DNA of 64,000 bases from Sorghum bicolor. Its lineage: Eukaryota > Streptophyta > Magnoliopsida > Poales > Poaceae. The position numbers were made by a program, and so were the translations under genes. Positions 1 through 42,723 of the stretch are shown in pieces (position 1 is the first letter of the stretch; every line of letters begins with the position of its first letter). Under the pieces are notes generated by a model. The model saw only the letters and a list, made by a program, of their open reading frames with translations. It ran no database searches and was not told the origin of the DNA. The stretch lies in assembly GCF_000003195.3 (NCBI RefSeq), contig NC_012876.2:44883276-44947275 (forward strand). Reading direction: 5' to 3'.

Positions 1-2430
1 GTGCAAACTTTGTGTTCATGAATGTTGTAGCTGAGACTATTTATGGTCCGATCAAAGTGTCTATCAGAAATATCCAAGGTTTGACTTGGTCAAACGTAGT
101 CAAACTCGATACTAAATAACCTCAAATGAAAAACTTTTGAATACAAGGGTGTTAGAGTTCATCAAGATAAACATTCCATACATAGGATGTTTTTGCCTTT
201 GAGAAAGGATTGGTAAAATCTCATCACAAAGTCTTGAATCTCACACAAACTTTTTGTAACTATATGTGAGACCTGTGGATTTAGAACTACACTTTCATAA
301 CGCTTTTTCAAATGCAAAAGTGTCCTATGTATCAAATGTAGATCTTGATGAGTGGAACAAACTTGCTATTCACGACTTTTCGAGTTAGGGCCATCTATGG
401 TTTCGAAAACATGCGTGTAGCTGTGAAAATTTGATATTTCAAAATTTGAGTGGTCCAAACTTTGTATTCATGAATTTTGTAGCTGAGACTATGTATGGTC
501 CGGTCAAAGTGTCTTTTCAAAAAAATCCAAGATTTGACTTGGTCAAATCTAGTCAAACGAGGTACTAAATGACCTCAAATGAAAAACTATTGAATACAAA
601 AGAGTTAGATCTCATTAAGGTCTACCTTTTATGTATAGTCCATTTTTGCATTTGGCAGTTTTAGTAAACTCTAGTTACATGTTTTAAAAATCCAAGGTGT
701 GACTTGGTCAAGCCTGGTCAAACAAGGTACTAAATGACCTCAAATGGAAAACTTTTGAATACAAGGGTGCTAGAGCTCATCAAGATACACATTTGATACA
801 TTGGACATTTTTGCGTTTGAGAAAGGGTTGGTAAACTCTGGTCACAAAGTCCTGAATCTCACACAAACTTTATAAAACTATATGTCACATCTGTGGATTT
901 AGAACTACACTTACGTAACGCTTTATCAAATGTAAAAATGTCCTATGTATCAAATGTAGATCTTGATAAGTGGAACAAACTTGCTATTCATGACTTTTCG
1001 AGTTGGGGTCGTCTATGGTTTCGAAAACCTACGTGAAGCTGCGAAAATTTGAAATCTCAAAATTTGATTGGTGCAAACTTTGTGTTCATGAATGTTGTAG
1101 CTGAGACTATTTATGGTCCGATCAAAGTGTCTATCAGAAATATCCAAGGTTTGACTTGGTCAAACGTAGTCAAACTCGATACTAAATAACCTCAAATGAA
1201 AAACTTTTGAATACAAAGGTGTTAGAGCTCATCAAGATAAACATTCCATACATAGGATGTTTTTGCCTTTGAGAAAGGATTGGTAAAATCTCATCACAAA
1301 GTCTTGAATCTCACACAAACTTTTTGTAACTATATCTGAGACCTGTGGATTTAGAACTACACTTTCATAACGCTTTTTCAAATGCAAAAGTGTCCTATGT
1401 ATCAAATGTAGATCTTGATGAGTGGAACAAACTTGCTATTCACGACTTTTCGAGTTAGGGCCATCTATGGTTTCGAAAACATGCGTGTAGCTGTGAAAAT
1501 TTGATATTTCAAATTTTGAGTTGTCCAAACTCTCTCATATGAAAAGTTGACCATTACACCAAATGTGTATCTTGATGAGCTGGACAAACTTTGTATTCAT
1601 GACTTTTGTGGCTGAGACTATCTATGGTCCGGTCAAAGTATCGTTTTAGAAAAATCTAAGATTTGACTTGGTCAAACCTGGTCAAACTAGGCACTAAATG
1701 ACCTCAAATGAAAAACTTTTGAATACAAAGGAGTTAGATCTCATCAAGGTCGACCTTTTATATATAGTCTATTTTTGCATTTGGAAGTTTTAGTAAACTC
1801 TAGTCACATGTTTTAAAAATCCAAGGTGTGACTTGGTCAAGCATGGTCAAACGAGGCACTAAATGACCTCAAATGAAAAACTTTCGAATACAAGGGTGCT
1901 AGAGCTCATCAAGATACACATTTGATACATAAGACCTTTTTGGGTTTGAGAAAAGGTTGGTAAACACTGGTCACAAAGTCTTGAATCTCACACAAACTTT
2001 ATGAAACTATATGTGAAACCTATCGATTTAGAACTACACTTTCGTAACGCTTTCTCAAATGTAAAAATGTCCTACGTATCAAATGTAGATATCGATGAGT
2101 GGAAGAAACTTTCTATTTATGACTTTTCGAGTTGGGGCCGTATATGGTTTCGGAAATGTGAAAATTTGAAATTTCAAAATTTGAGTAGTCCAAACTTTGT
2201 ATTCATAAATTTAGTAGCTGAGACTATCTATGGTCCGGTCAAAGTATATTTTGTGAAAAATCCAAGATTTGACTTAGTCAAACCTGGTCAAACTAGGCAC
2301 TAAATGACCTCAAATGAAAAACTTTTGAATACAAAGGAGTAAGATCTCATCAAGGTCTACCTTTATACATAGTCCATTTCTGCATTTAGAAAAGTTTCAG
2401 TAAACACTAGTCACATATTTTAAAAATTCA
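1..2430. repeat. Dimeric tandem repeat array, ~1.07-kb period
   Basis: The first bases recur almost exactly at 1071, giving a 1070-bp higher-order period. Inside each period two diverged monomers alternate. The landmark ACTTTGTRTTCATGA falls near 7, 458, 1078, 1589 and 2194, and a second landmark (AACGCTTTNTCAAATG) near 299, 918, 1370 and 2046. Each monomer also carries TTGACTTGGTCAA and ACCTCAAATGAAAAAC. No coding frame is conserved between copies. Such arrays occur inside grass DNA transposons, but no terminal repeat is visible here, so the parent element is unknown. Confidence 0.8.
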
Positions 2431-2436
2431 AGTAGT

Positions 2437-3385
2437 TGAAAGGTCCTTGTTTGGTTTTGGTAATTGAGCGACAACTTAAGTGGACTAATAGTGTTTATGT
2501 CAGATACACAGGAGATTAGTCCACAGGTGATTATGTGATGATGGAGGAGCTCATTGCATATGAGACATGACATGGAGTCATGTGACCAAGGTGGAGAAGG
2601 TCAAGATGAGAGGCTAACTCCCTTGGAAAAATATCTGTGAAAATGTTAACACAAATGCACATGGTGGTGTACACTTGGTGGTGTTGGCACATTTACAAAT
2701 GAGGTGGAGTTCCTAGGGTAGAGAGGGGTTTGGGTTCCTCGGCGCTTTTGAGAAAATTAAGTGTATATTTTCTATTGCGCCGGTGGGAATTTTAGAGAAG
2801 TTGTGGGAGTGTTTCTCACTCACCGGACGCAGGTGTTGGCAACACCGAACGCTGCCCCTATGCCCCTATGTATTTACATTCTTTATATACTTGTGGTTGT
2901 GTAGTTGCTTTTGTAATTACTTTAGCTTGTGTAGCTTGCTAGTTACCGTCTTGCTTGTGTAGCTAGTAGTTCCCTTTCGTGGCTAATTCGGTTTGTGTAA
3001 CCTTGTTAGTCACATTACTTAGTTTGTGTAGCTAAGTAAGTTGCGCTCTCTAATTTAGCATTAGTTGCCTTGTTATTGAGCTTGCTAGTGAGCATAGGCT
3101 TTGTGCGCTTTGCCTTACTAGTTTGTGTAGGAGCTCTCCCGGTTTGCAAAGTACTAGTTGCATAGGTTTGTGTGACCTTGCTTTTAGAATTGGTTATATG
3201 AGCTATTGCTAAGGTAGCACCTTGTTTTTTTGTTTAGGATCTTTTACAAGGTGCTAGAGAAGATAGAGGGGTGTAGTCTTGGCTAGGCCGATAGATTTAA
3301 TTCCGTATTTAATTCGGTTAGCCGATGCTTTAAATTTTTGAAAGGACTATTCACCCCCCTCTAGTCTGCCATCTCGACCCTTTAA
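2437..3385 (+). mobile_element. 5' LTR of a SIRE/Maximus-like Copia element
   Basis: The LTR begins TGAAAGGTCC at the point where the upstream array is interrupted. It ends at the grass Copia signature ACTATTCACCCCCCTCTAG, followed at about 3387 by the initiator-Met primer site TGGTATCGGAGC. Internal GTGTAG-rich stretches are typical of Ji/Opie/SIRE-type LTRs. The right edge is uncertain by a few bases. No full 3' LTR is present in the window. Confidence 0.7.
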
Positions 3386-3435
3386 TTGGTATCGGAGCTA
3401 GGTCTCTCATTTGTGGTCTTCACCGACCCGAGAGG

Positions 3436-5389
3436 ATGGTGGCTTATGGGCTAGATGTTGAGTGTCCACACTCTTTTGATAGCACACACTTTGCACGGTG
3501 GAGAAATTGGATGCAACGCAATTTTATGTTTATTTCTCCTCAAATATGGTGGATGGTAGATATAGTCTTTTCTAATGTGTTGGATGAAGATGATCTAACT
3601 CAAGCTCAAGAGAAATGCCTAGATCTAGACATCCAAGCTACTAACATCATGTATAGATCTTTGGATGATTGCATATTCGGAGAGATCATTGACATGAAGA
3701 CCGCCCATGAGATTTGGGTATTTCTCAATGAGAAATATGGGGCAATCTCTGATGATGATGATGATGTGCCAAAGGTGGAGGCACATGAGGATGTTGAGCA
3801 TGACCACAACACCGTGGTTGTGGAGGATTGCTCCACCTCATGGTTAAGTGATGATGACGATCAGTCAACCACAAGCTCACTTTACAAGATTGATGATGAT
3901 GTCACAAGTGAGGCAAATGATGATACTACTTCATGCACACTTGATGGTGAAGATGATGGTTAATGCTCAAGCCATGACTATGATGCTACTACAAGCCCAT
4001 CCACTACACCACATAGCTTAATGTCACAAGGTGACACCAAGGTATATAATGCTAATGTGGTTGATCATGTTGTCTCATATGATGAGCTGGTTAGTAGACT
4101 TGCTAGCATGGCCATGTCTTTAGAAAATGAGAAAGCTAAAACTTTGAAATTTGAAAATGAAAACTCATTTCTAAAGACCACATGTGAACAACAAAAGCAT
4201 CTACTCTATGTTATTACTTTTTCACATTGGCTCATGTGGAACTTAGTGTTGCTCATGATAACTTAATACTAGATCATGCTTTTCTCACTAAGAGGCTTTC
4301 TAATGAAGAAACTAAAACTAGTGAAAGCTCATCATTTGGGTCAAATGATCTATCACATATTGTTACTAATCCTTGTGATGTAGGCAAGAAGCATGTATCC
4401 ACCTCTTGTGATGATTTATTATCTATGCAATGTTCTTCACAATTAGATGCTTGTTCTACTTCTATGTCTTGTGAGACTAACCTTTTGAAGGAGAACAATA
4501 AGCTCAAAAGTGAAGTGAAGAATTTGAGAAACAAGTTGGAGAGGTGCTAAAGCTCAAAAGTCACCTTTGAGCATATATCGAAGACTCAAAGCAATTATGG
4601 TGACAAATGTGGCTTTGGCTTCAAGAAGAAGATGACAAAGGGCGGAAGAAAGCAAGATAAGAGATGAAGAAACAAGAAAGAGAGAAGCTCTCTCATTTCA
4701 TGTGCTATCGGTGCCATGAAATGGGACATCTTGCTAATGGTTGCCCAAACAAGGAGAAGCTCAAGACGATGAAAGAAGAAGAGAGGCTAAAGCATGTCAA
4801 GTGCTTTAAGTGCCGCACTTGGGGTCATCTCACCTCAATATGCCCAACCAAGCAATTGGTGAAGCAACAAGAAGAGCCTCAACCAAAGCCACAAGTAGAG
4901 CAAGAAAAGAAGCCCCAAGCTCAAGTCAAGTTCAACCATCACGGTGATGACTTGATGATGAAGAAGAAGAAAACAAGAAGAGGTGGAAGAGCAAGGCATC
5001 CAATGCAAATCCAAGATGCCAAGATGATGAGCAAGGATAATGGAATCTTTGCCTCGAGGTGTCCTACCAAGCTTGAGAAAAAGGCTCAAGCAACTCTTAA
5101 GAGGCAAGGCAATGAGAAGCAACATACGAGCAAGGAAGAAAAGGCTCAATCCAAAAGAAGTTGCTACTTATGCCGGGAAAGGGGACACATGGCGCATTCA
5201 TGTCCCCTAGGTGAGAATTCTAAGCCTATTTCAATTAATAATCATAATATGCTTAGAAAGGATGATGATGGTTCCTCTATGGTTACTATTACAAAACATC
5301 CCACTATTCATACTAAGGCTATGCCTAAGTATGTTGCACCTAACTTGAGAGGACCCAAACTAGTTTGGGTACCATCAAAAAGTGGATGA
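3436..5389 (+). pseudogene. Broken gag of a SIRE-like Copia element
   Basis: Gag would form the capsid and nucleocapsid of the particle. The N-terminal UBN2-like part starts at 3436, 50 bp after the primer site, and stops at 3961-3963. The same frame resumes to 4266, shifts to 4227-4550, and shifts again to 4664-5389. The last piece has three zinc knuckles, beginning CYRCHEMGHLANGC, CFKCRTWGHLTSIC and CYLCRERGHMAHSC, and ends with the VWVPSKSG-type tail usual before protease. Stretches rich in Asp codons (GATGAT) lie near 3750-3960. No protease, integrase or RT follows, so this copy is gag-only and non-functional. Confidence 0.8.
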
Positions 5390-6349
5390 ATCTATGTAGG
5401 TACCATCAGCATTGGAGGCTTGATTCAATTGATCCTATAATTGTTCATCATATGATTGAATCAAGTATTGAAGCCTAGTGCACATCCAAACCCAATGTCA
5501 TGACAAGATAGTGAAGTCCAAATGTGCTACAACATACAAGTATCATATTTTAGTTGTGGTATTTTATTGGATTATTTGATGGCTTGCAAATACTTGAGTT
5601 GAAGCTTGCAAATTAGATGATCATGAGCTAACCAAGGTTATTATTTAGAGGGTACAAAATCTACCAGAAAAGTGACAATTATTGAATTGATCTAGAGTCA
5701 CTTCAATTGAAAGGTCCTCAAGTTAGAACTGTCAAACATGAGAATATTGATTCACATGCTCAATGACATGCAAAATTTAGATAGCAGCCGTTCAACCTCT
5801 AAAGTCCCCTCCAGTCAACTTGGGCCCAAGAACCAAGCTGACGGGTATAATGACTATATTTCTAATCAATAATTTGCTGGAGTCAAAGATGGCTGGTAAG
5901 TGTAATACATTGATTATTTTGCATTTAGGTAAGGGTAGACATGCAACAACGAAGCAAAAAAAATTGCATTGGAGTTTTCATGGGATTTCGTGTTTCCAGA
6001 GAAGGCATGGATCTATCTATATTTGGGACTGGATGGAGTATGTTGCTACTATTAGACAATAAGCTGACCCAAGGAAAAGTCTCAGCAGAACCTTTTATAA
6101 CTCCAATAAGCATTTCAAGCATTAAATCAGTATATATAGATATGGTGGAGAATCTAAGGAATGGGGGAAATAGGCGCTGCACTAAACAAAGGCAGAATGG
6201 GGCAAACACATGCTAAACCAACGAATCAGAGCTTTTCATAAGTGATATATCATCTTGCAAATAGAAAACTTTCTAAATTTGATTCTTCTGTTTTAACCTG
6301 ATAAAATATACCAAGAAGGATTGCATCGTCATACAGTAGATCGCTTGCC
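5390..6349. other. Gene-free stretch downstream of the host gene
   Basis: This lies between the gag remnant and the stop codon of the minus-strand adenylate kinase gene. Near 5708, TTGAAAGGTCCT matches the first bases of the upstream LTR and may be the start of a lost 3' LTR. The part next to 6350 should include the host 3' UTR, but I could not fix a poly(A) site. The short frames here show no recognisable domain. Confidence 0.5.
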
Positions 6350-36545
<30,196 letters not shown>

Positions 36546-36668
36546 GTGCGCGGTAAGGGAGTGAAGGAGCGATGGACCTCGCGTGCGTTGTGTGGAGGGA
36601 AAAACAGAGGATGCCTTCGAGCACGAGGATTTGGGGGATCAGGGTCCCGTCTCGTGTGGTCGTAGCGG

Positions 36669-36674
36669 CACGTG
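36669..36674 (-). promoter_or_regulatory. G-box upstream of AMK5
   Basis: CACGTG inside GGCACGTGGTACC, about 125 bp before the AMK5 start codon. G-boxes are common in promoters of light-regulated plastid genes. Function here is inferred from position only. Confidence 0.5.
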
Positions 36675-36699
36675 GTACCGACCAGACAAGTTGGCCTTG

Positions 36700-36845
36700 T
36701 TCATTTTCCTTTGTTTATCATAAATATTATCTAATCATACACTATCTATGATTAAAAGATTCACCATGCTATTTACACCTAAACTGTATAATTAATTTTT
36801 ATTTTTATCTATGATAAAGAATGATTTAGGGAATTCTCCTTAATT
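36700..36845. repeat. MITE-like sequence upstream of AMK5
   Basis: GGCCTTGTTCATTTTCC near 36692 begins an AT-rich stretch with ATTAAAAGATTCACCATGC and TAAACTGTATAATTAATTTT. This series of words is common in a widespread class of grass MITEs. A second terminal repeat is not identifiable. Confidence 0.45.
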
Positions 36846-36847
36846 TG

Positions 36848-36917
36848 TGATGAGTCAGTGTACATATATATATATATAAGCATAGTGGATAGGCCCACTT
36901 GCCATATTACACTAACA
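36848..36917 (-). repeat. Element I 3' LTR
   Basis: TGTTAGTGTAATATGGC to GACTCATCA on the minus strand, only about 70 bp, with an (AT)n TATA-like run at 36863-36879. The low-coordinate edge is approximate because no second LTR remains. Confidence 0.65.
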
Positions 36918-38500
36918 CTCCCCCACAGTCTGAACTGGGAGCACCACGAACATTAAGACTGGGCTAAACTCTATGAAGACAGACGTCGGCAAACCTTTTG
37001 TGACGATGTCGGCGTACTGGGACGTAGTGGGAACGTGCAGAACGCGAACTTCACCGAGGGCGACTCGCTCCTTAACGAAGTGTAGATCAATCTCAATATG
37101 CTTGGTTCGCTGACGCTGAACCGGGTTGGTGGAGAGATAAACGGCACTGACATTATCACAATAAACCACTGTAGCACGACGAAGTGGACAGCGAAGCTCT
37201 AGCAATAGCTGTCGTATCCAGCAAGCTTCGGCAACTCCATTCGCAACTGCTCAATATTCCGCCTCTGCACTGGATCGAGACACTGTCGGCTGATGCTTGG
37301 ACGACCAAGAGATGAGACTGTCGCCAAGAAACACCGCATAACCCGAGGTGGATTTTCGTGTGTCGGGACAACCCGCCCAATCTGCATCGGTGTAGACAGT
37401 GAGATCATCTGGGGAGGTCCGGTGAAGATGTAGCCCAAGATCCAAAGTGCCCTGAAGATACCGAAGAATACGCTTCAGAGCGCTCATATGGGGTTCCCGA
37501 GGGTCATGCATATACAAGCAGACCTGCTGAACTGCATAAGCGATGTCGGGCCTGGTGAAAGTGAGGTACTGCAGAGCCCCAGCAAGACTGCGATACTGGC
37601 TGGGATCAGAGACTGAAACACCATTAGCAGGAAGCTTTGAGTGTGTGTCCACAGGAGTGTTGCTTGCTTTGCAGTTACTCATGCCAGCTCGCTCCAGTAT
37701 CTCTAGCATATACTGGCGCTGAGAGAGAAAAAGACTGTCACCTCGGCGCTGGACGCTGACACCCAGAAAATGATGAAGAGGCCCTGTCTGTCATAGAAAA
37801 TTCCTGACGAAGTGCTGCAATAATCCGGTGGAGAAAACTTGGAGAGGATGCAGTAAGCACAATATCATCAACATAAAGGAGGAGAAAAGCCATATCAACA
37901 CCTCTGCAGTAGATGAACAGTGATGTGTCGGACTTGGCCTCAGCAAACCCAAGAGAGGTGATATGAGAGGCAAAGCGAGCCAGGTGCGAGGAGCGTGCTT
38001 CAATCCATATAGTGATTTGTTCAGGCGGCAGACATAATTGGGCTTAGTCTAGTCAACGAACCCAGTAGGCTGAACGCAGTATACTGTCTCGTTCAGCGTT
38101 CTATGGAGGAAAGCATTCTTCACATCGAGCTGGTGAATAGACCAGGAGCGAGACAGAGCCAAAGTGAGAACCATCCTGATGGTGGCTGGCTTGACAACTG
38201 GACTAAATGTTTCATCATAATCAACTCCCGGACGCTGTGTAAAGCCGCGAAGAACCCAACGGGCTTTATAGCGATCAAGAGTGCCATCTGCCTTGAACTT
38301 ATGACGAAAAACCCACTTTCCAGTGACAAGATTGACGCCGGGCGGGCGAGGTACAAGGGTCCAGGTGTCGTTGGCGAGTAAGGCATCGAACTCGTCCTGC
38401 ATGGCGTGACGCCAGGACGGGTCCGAGAGAGAGGTGCGGACGGAGGTCGGCACTGGAGACATGGCCGCAACCGTCGTGGTGAGGATGAGACGGTCCACGG
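36918..38500 (-). pseudogene. Element I RT and RNase H
   Basis: RT begins LSDPSWRHAMQDEFDALLAN with GVDYDETFSPVVKPATIRMV and LDVKNAFLHRTLNETVYCVQ, stopping at 38049. The palm region (37791-38003) is frame-shifted. The remainder (37251-37709) has MLEILERAGMSNCKASNTPV, SLAGALQYLTFTRPDIAYAV and RNase H residues YTDADWAGCPDTRKSTSG. After a TGA, RNase H ends with VYCDNVSAVYLSTNPVQ and YADIVTKGLPTSVFIEF. Confidence 0.83.
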
Positions 38501-38699
38501 GCTACCGAAACCCGTCCTTGCCACGAGTGCGCATGTTGTGCGCATTGGTGACGGGAGCAGTCACCTCTGGAGCTGTGGCGGTGGTGCGGCCAGTGGTCCG
38601 TCCAGCGCCGCTGGCAGCAGCCTGGGACGTGATGTCCACAGGGGCAGCGGCACCAGCCGGAGCGGGGAGAGGGCCGTCGTGACCAGAGGCGGGACTGCC

Positions 38700-39650
38700 C
38701 TGGTCGCCCTGGCTGCAAAGGAAAAGTCCAGATGTAATGAGTGCAGTCATCAAGAATAACTAAATAATATTTATAGCCCGATACACTAACAATTGGAGAT
38801 GTCCAAAGATCACAATGAATTAAATCAAAAGGATGAGCAGTACGTGAATTTGACACACTAAACGGTAGGCACACGTGGCGACCGAGCTGACAAGCATGAC
38901 ACATGTGATCAACTGACTGCTTATTACATGAAATTGCATTGGAACTAATGAGTTTGGATAAAGCCACGTGACCAAGATGACCAAGGCGGCGGTGCCAAAG
39001 CGAAGTGGGCGACGCAGTGGCGGCGAGGGCAGTGGTGGTGCTGGATGCTGCGAGAAGGAACAGGTAGAGGTCACCCGTGCTATTGCACCTTGCGATCACG
39101 CTCCGTGTCTGAAGGTCCTTCACAGAAAGGCCAAAAGGGTCAAATTCGATGGTACAATTATTATCAGTAGTGAAACGAAGTACGGAGATTAAATTCTTAA
39201 TAATGTTTGGTGAAACTAAAACATTAGAAAGAACAAGAGGATGGCGTGCTGTAGAGAAAGAGTGTGACCCAATAAATGTAACGGGAAGCGAAGCTCCGTT
39301 ACCCACAATGATAGATGAAGGACTGGATGATGACAATGGAGAGTGAAGATGGGAGAGTATACCAGCGTTGTTGACCATATGAGCACCGGCACCGGAATCA
39401 GCATACCATTCGACCGATGGGGGAGGCGTCAACGTCATGGTGTTGAAGTCGTGGACGAGTGCTGACGGATCCTAGGACGCTCCCTGCATGGACGTTCCCT
39501 GCATGGGCATCCACTGGTGCTGCTGCTGCTGGGGCAGCAAGGGTCCTCTGTAGCCGAACCCAGGAGGAGGGGCGATGGAGTACGACGGCTGCTGTGGCAT
39601 GTACTGCTGCTGGGCGAGGAACGCGGGTGGCACCGTACAGAACGGTTGAA
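38700..39650 (-). pseudogene. Element I gag tail, protease, cut integrase
   Basis: The gag tail is Gln/Pro-rich (MPQQPSYSIAPPPGFGY), a stop separates it, then protease EWYADSGAGAHMVNNAGILS. The zinc region has WHRRLGHLGHVALSKL and CHACQLGRHVCLPF. Integrase starts HCDLWTSPIVSVSGYKYYLV and breaks at WTFPLQ near 38715, where it joins the Pro-rich linker before RT. The second Asp and the Glu of the triad are deleted. Confidence 0.83.
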
Positions 39651-40384
39651 AGGTCCCAATATGGCTAGAGGGGGTGAATAGCCTATTTAAAAAATCTACA
39701 AAAACACTAGAGCAAGAGGTTAGTAAATAACAAAGCGAAGCTTTTTGTTCTAGCTCTAAAAGGGGTGTTTGCAAGCCACCTATCCAACAATTCTAGTTGA
39801 TATGATCACTAGGCACACAAGAGCTATGTCTCTACTTACACTAGAGAGCTACCTAAAGTTTCTATACAAGTATGTAAGCTACTCTAGTTTGCAAGAAAGT
39901 AATAGAGATGGTTTGAACTTTATACCACCGCGTAGAGGGGATGAACCAATCAATAATATGACGTCTAATCAAGGTTTTAAATAGCGGGCTAAGGTGTTTA
40001 CCGGTTTATGTCTAAAACAGCTAATAGCTAAATCGGGCTATAGCGGGATATAGCGGCTAAATTGTACATAAACACAAATAGCGGTACGCTGCCTCAAAAG
40101 ACTATAGCGGGCTATAGCGGCATCAATAGCGGGAGATTTAAAACTATGAGTCCAATCCTTGGGAGAAATCCAAAGTACAATCACAATGGAGACACAAGAT
40201 TTTCTCCTGAGGTTCACGTGCTTGCCGGCACGCTACGTCCCCGTTGTGTCGACCAACACTTGGTGGTTCGGTGGCTAAGAGGTGTAGCACGAACCTCGTC
40301 CTCACTAGGACACCACACGAACCTACCCACAAGTGAGGTAACTCAATGACACGAGCAATCCACTAGAGTTACCTTTCGGCTCTC
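39651..40384 (-). mobile_element. LTR-type fragment of a Copia element
   Basis: Begins TTGAAAGGTCCCAATATGGC and GGCTAGAGGGGGTGAATAG, the reverse of the grass SIRE-type LTR end seen at about 3350. Gene-free. It is interrupted by MITE-like sequence at 39970-40148 and cut on the right by a Gypsy LTR. Confidence 0.6.
39970..40148. mobile_element. hAT-like MITE with GCGGGCTA repeats
   Basis: Imperfect inverted ends GGTTTTAAATAGCGGGCTA and its counterpart TAGCGGGAGATTTAAAACT, with several internal TATAGCGG words. No clear 8-bp target duplication, so the class is a guess. Confidence 0.5.
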
Positions 40385-41833
40385 TATTGACGGTCCTTAA
40401 GTATCAAATTTAATTATCAAATAAACAAAGAAAAGGATCCAAATGCAACCAACATCCAGACTTAGGGTTTTATCTGACAGAATTCCACGAGTTTTGGTGT
40501 TTGTCTATTTCTGCAGGGGGTTATCAGGAAATACGGAAGAAAGGCCCACACGTCAAGATTACATAGAGATATTAAAGTACCGCGCAATTATCTTACATCT
40601 AGAAGACTCCAGAAGCCACGGGAACGAAGTGGAGGCAGAACGGGGCCTGGCCCTGGGCGCCCGCCCCCCTTCGGAGTCCAATCACGACTCTCTTCGCAGA
40701 TTATGCTCCACCGACCTAAAGGATCAAGGATAACCATTCAATCAATGTCGGTTTGATCCGACGGCCCATATTCACTTGGAAGGACTATAAAACCAGACCC
40801 CCTGGCCCCTGGAGGAGAGCACCTCTCAACCCTAATTCATTATTCATCAGGGAGAAGAAGCCTCTGATCAAGCCTAGAGCCACCACATCAATTAGATCTC
40901 TAGATTAGCATAGCTACATAGGATTAGAACTAAAAGGAGTCAATCTTCGATTGGTTTCCGGATCTGTCAAGAGGATTCTTGGTAATTCTCTATTGTTCTT
41001 CAATTGTTCATCTTTGTTCTTCGATATTATGAATATGACTTTGTTCTACTTCAATATATTGATTATGACTTTACTCTACTTCTTTATATTCGCAATTATA
41101 TTGTTCTTAGTTTATCATAGTTATATACTTGGCTTAGTTAGATTGGAATTATATACATGTTTAGGATCGTATACGTTTATCCATCAGATCCATGGGTAAA
41201 TGATAGATATTGTGTAGGCGTGGTGCTTATACCGTATTTATCTGCGATTGTACCCTATATGCCAGATCGCGGGGTAGTTCGTGGTAGTGACAGCTCCATT
41301 GATTCTTATATAGTCCCTCTCTCGTGTATTGGGCTGGCAGAGCAACATTATTATAGGGTAGTGATTGTGATGTTTCTCATATTCCTTGATAATATCACTA
41401 TGCATGGGCGTAGTCCTGTCTCACAATGATTGCTAAGTATAATTGCACTAACTATGATATGCTAGACTGTATAGTTAAGAATAACTTAGGAAATATTCTT
41501 GTACTTCATCCTAATTCCATGCTAATGACTTGCTAGAATATCTAATTGAGGTGCTTATCATATTTATATGTGGCTAAGTTACGCTGATCAGATTAATTAT
41601 CTTTGTCACTATTCATTACTTTATATATCTTTTATGTGACACTTATCCCTGTATGAAAGACTTAGATAAATGTTCTCAATTATACATGCAATGATAGATA
41701 CTCAATCTTATATTCTATTCTATAATCAACATTGATGATTACTAATCCCTTTCTAGTGATAAAAATATAAATAACGATACCTGGAATACTTCCCGGTTAA
41801 AATGCTACATCGGTATTAATCTGCGCGCTTGCT
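40385..41833 (+). mobile_element. Athila-like Gypsy LTR 1 (3' truncated)
   Basis: Nearly identical to the LTR at 44836-46488 from TATTGACGGTCCTTAAGTAT to AATCTGCGCGCTTGC, then it diverges, lacking the last ~190 bp. The TATA box TATAAAA is at 40786-40792. The first base pair of the LTR is TA instead of TG. Confidence 0.82.
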
Positions 41834-42723
41834 GTCATCTACGCTAGTGCTGCCAAGATCACTTTCTACATCAAAGGGAGGAAGGAGACGTTTTCCTTCA
41901 AGAACAAGAGTACACAAATCCCAGAGCAATCCCGACGTGAACCAAGGAAGAGGACCAACAGGAGGAATAGGAACAAGCAAGTGTGGACCGAGTCAGCTAA
42001 GATGGTTACTTAGTTTAAGGAGGTCAAGATCATCGACTTAAGTCACCGTTTCTGACCAAGAAGGATGACCCAGGAATGCCAAGCATCTATTGGTCCATAA
42101 ATGGATACAACTTCTACAAGACGACTTGCGACACCGGATCGGGCGTCAACATAATGGCAGCAGTCACCTATCGGCTCTTGTTCGGAACCATGCCCTTAAA
42201 ACCAACATACATTCAGCTCCAGATGGCAGATCAGACATTTCGAGAGGTTAAAGGTATAGTAACTGATGTCCCTATCAAAATAGACGATCATTTTGTCTAC
42301 ACAGACTTTCAGGTCATTGACATGGGAGAAGACGAATATGATCCACCCATCATCTTTGGAAGACCGTTCCTCAGCACCGTTAAAGCAATCATCTACATTG
42401 GAACTAGAGAAGTCCATATGCACTTCCCCTCAGAGAAGGTACGCCGCTATTTTATTGATCCTAATTATATCGTTGAAGACTCTAAGCAGGTCAGGACAAG
42501 AAGAAAACGTCGCAACCACAACCATAAGAGGCAAATCATAAAGGACGGATGGGCAGACTACGAAGGAGAAGTTATAAGGTCTGAAGGCATACAGCTTGAA
42601 CAGAACTATCCTGAGGAGACCGTAGCACCAAGTCAGGTGTGGAGAGAGAAGATAACTATACACGAAGAAGAGGCGCCGTTGGAAGCACCGACTGCGCCAC
42701 CCAATGAATCCCAGAACAATTAG
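41834..42723 (+). pseudogene. Athila-like linker and retropepsin
   Basis: The linker (FYIKGRKETFSFKNKSTQIP and QVWTESAKMVT) is stopped near 42009. An open frame at 42076-42723 is an Athila-type protease: CDTGSGVNIMAAVTYRLLFG holds the active-site DTG, followed by LQMADQTFREVKGIVTDVPI, DMGEDEYDPPIIFGRPFLST. Gag is absent upstream and no RT follows, so this copy is non-autonomous. Confidence 0.8.

Larger units (their letters stand above)
36848..39650 (-). mobile_element. Copia element I, 5'-truncated
   Basis: Minus-strand element with a 70-bp 3' LTR (36848-36917), a purine tract (CTCCCCCACAG on plus, 36918 onward), RNase H, RT, a deleted integrase, protease and the gag tail. It is cut at about 39650 by an LTR-type fragment, so the 5' LTR and most of gag are gone. 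Its 3' LTR ends about 300 bp upstream of the AMK5 start codon and points toward it. Confidence 0.82.

Noticed and set aside
2001..2303. 100-codon plus-strand frame at the end of the tandem array
   Set aside because: The other repeat copies carry stops in the same place; the frame is chance openness in an AT-rich satellite-like repeat.
1..2430. CRISPR-like regular repeats
   Set aside because: Units are hundreds of bases long, diverged and plant-like; no short repeat-spacer pattern.
40951..41429. Hydrophobic frames inside LTRs 1 and 2 (also 45423-45902)
   Set aside because: They lie in LTR sequence; repetition merely reflects the two LTR copies and no family is recognised.
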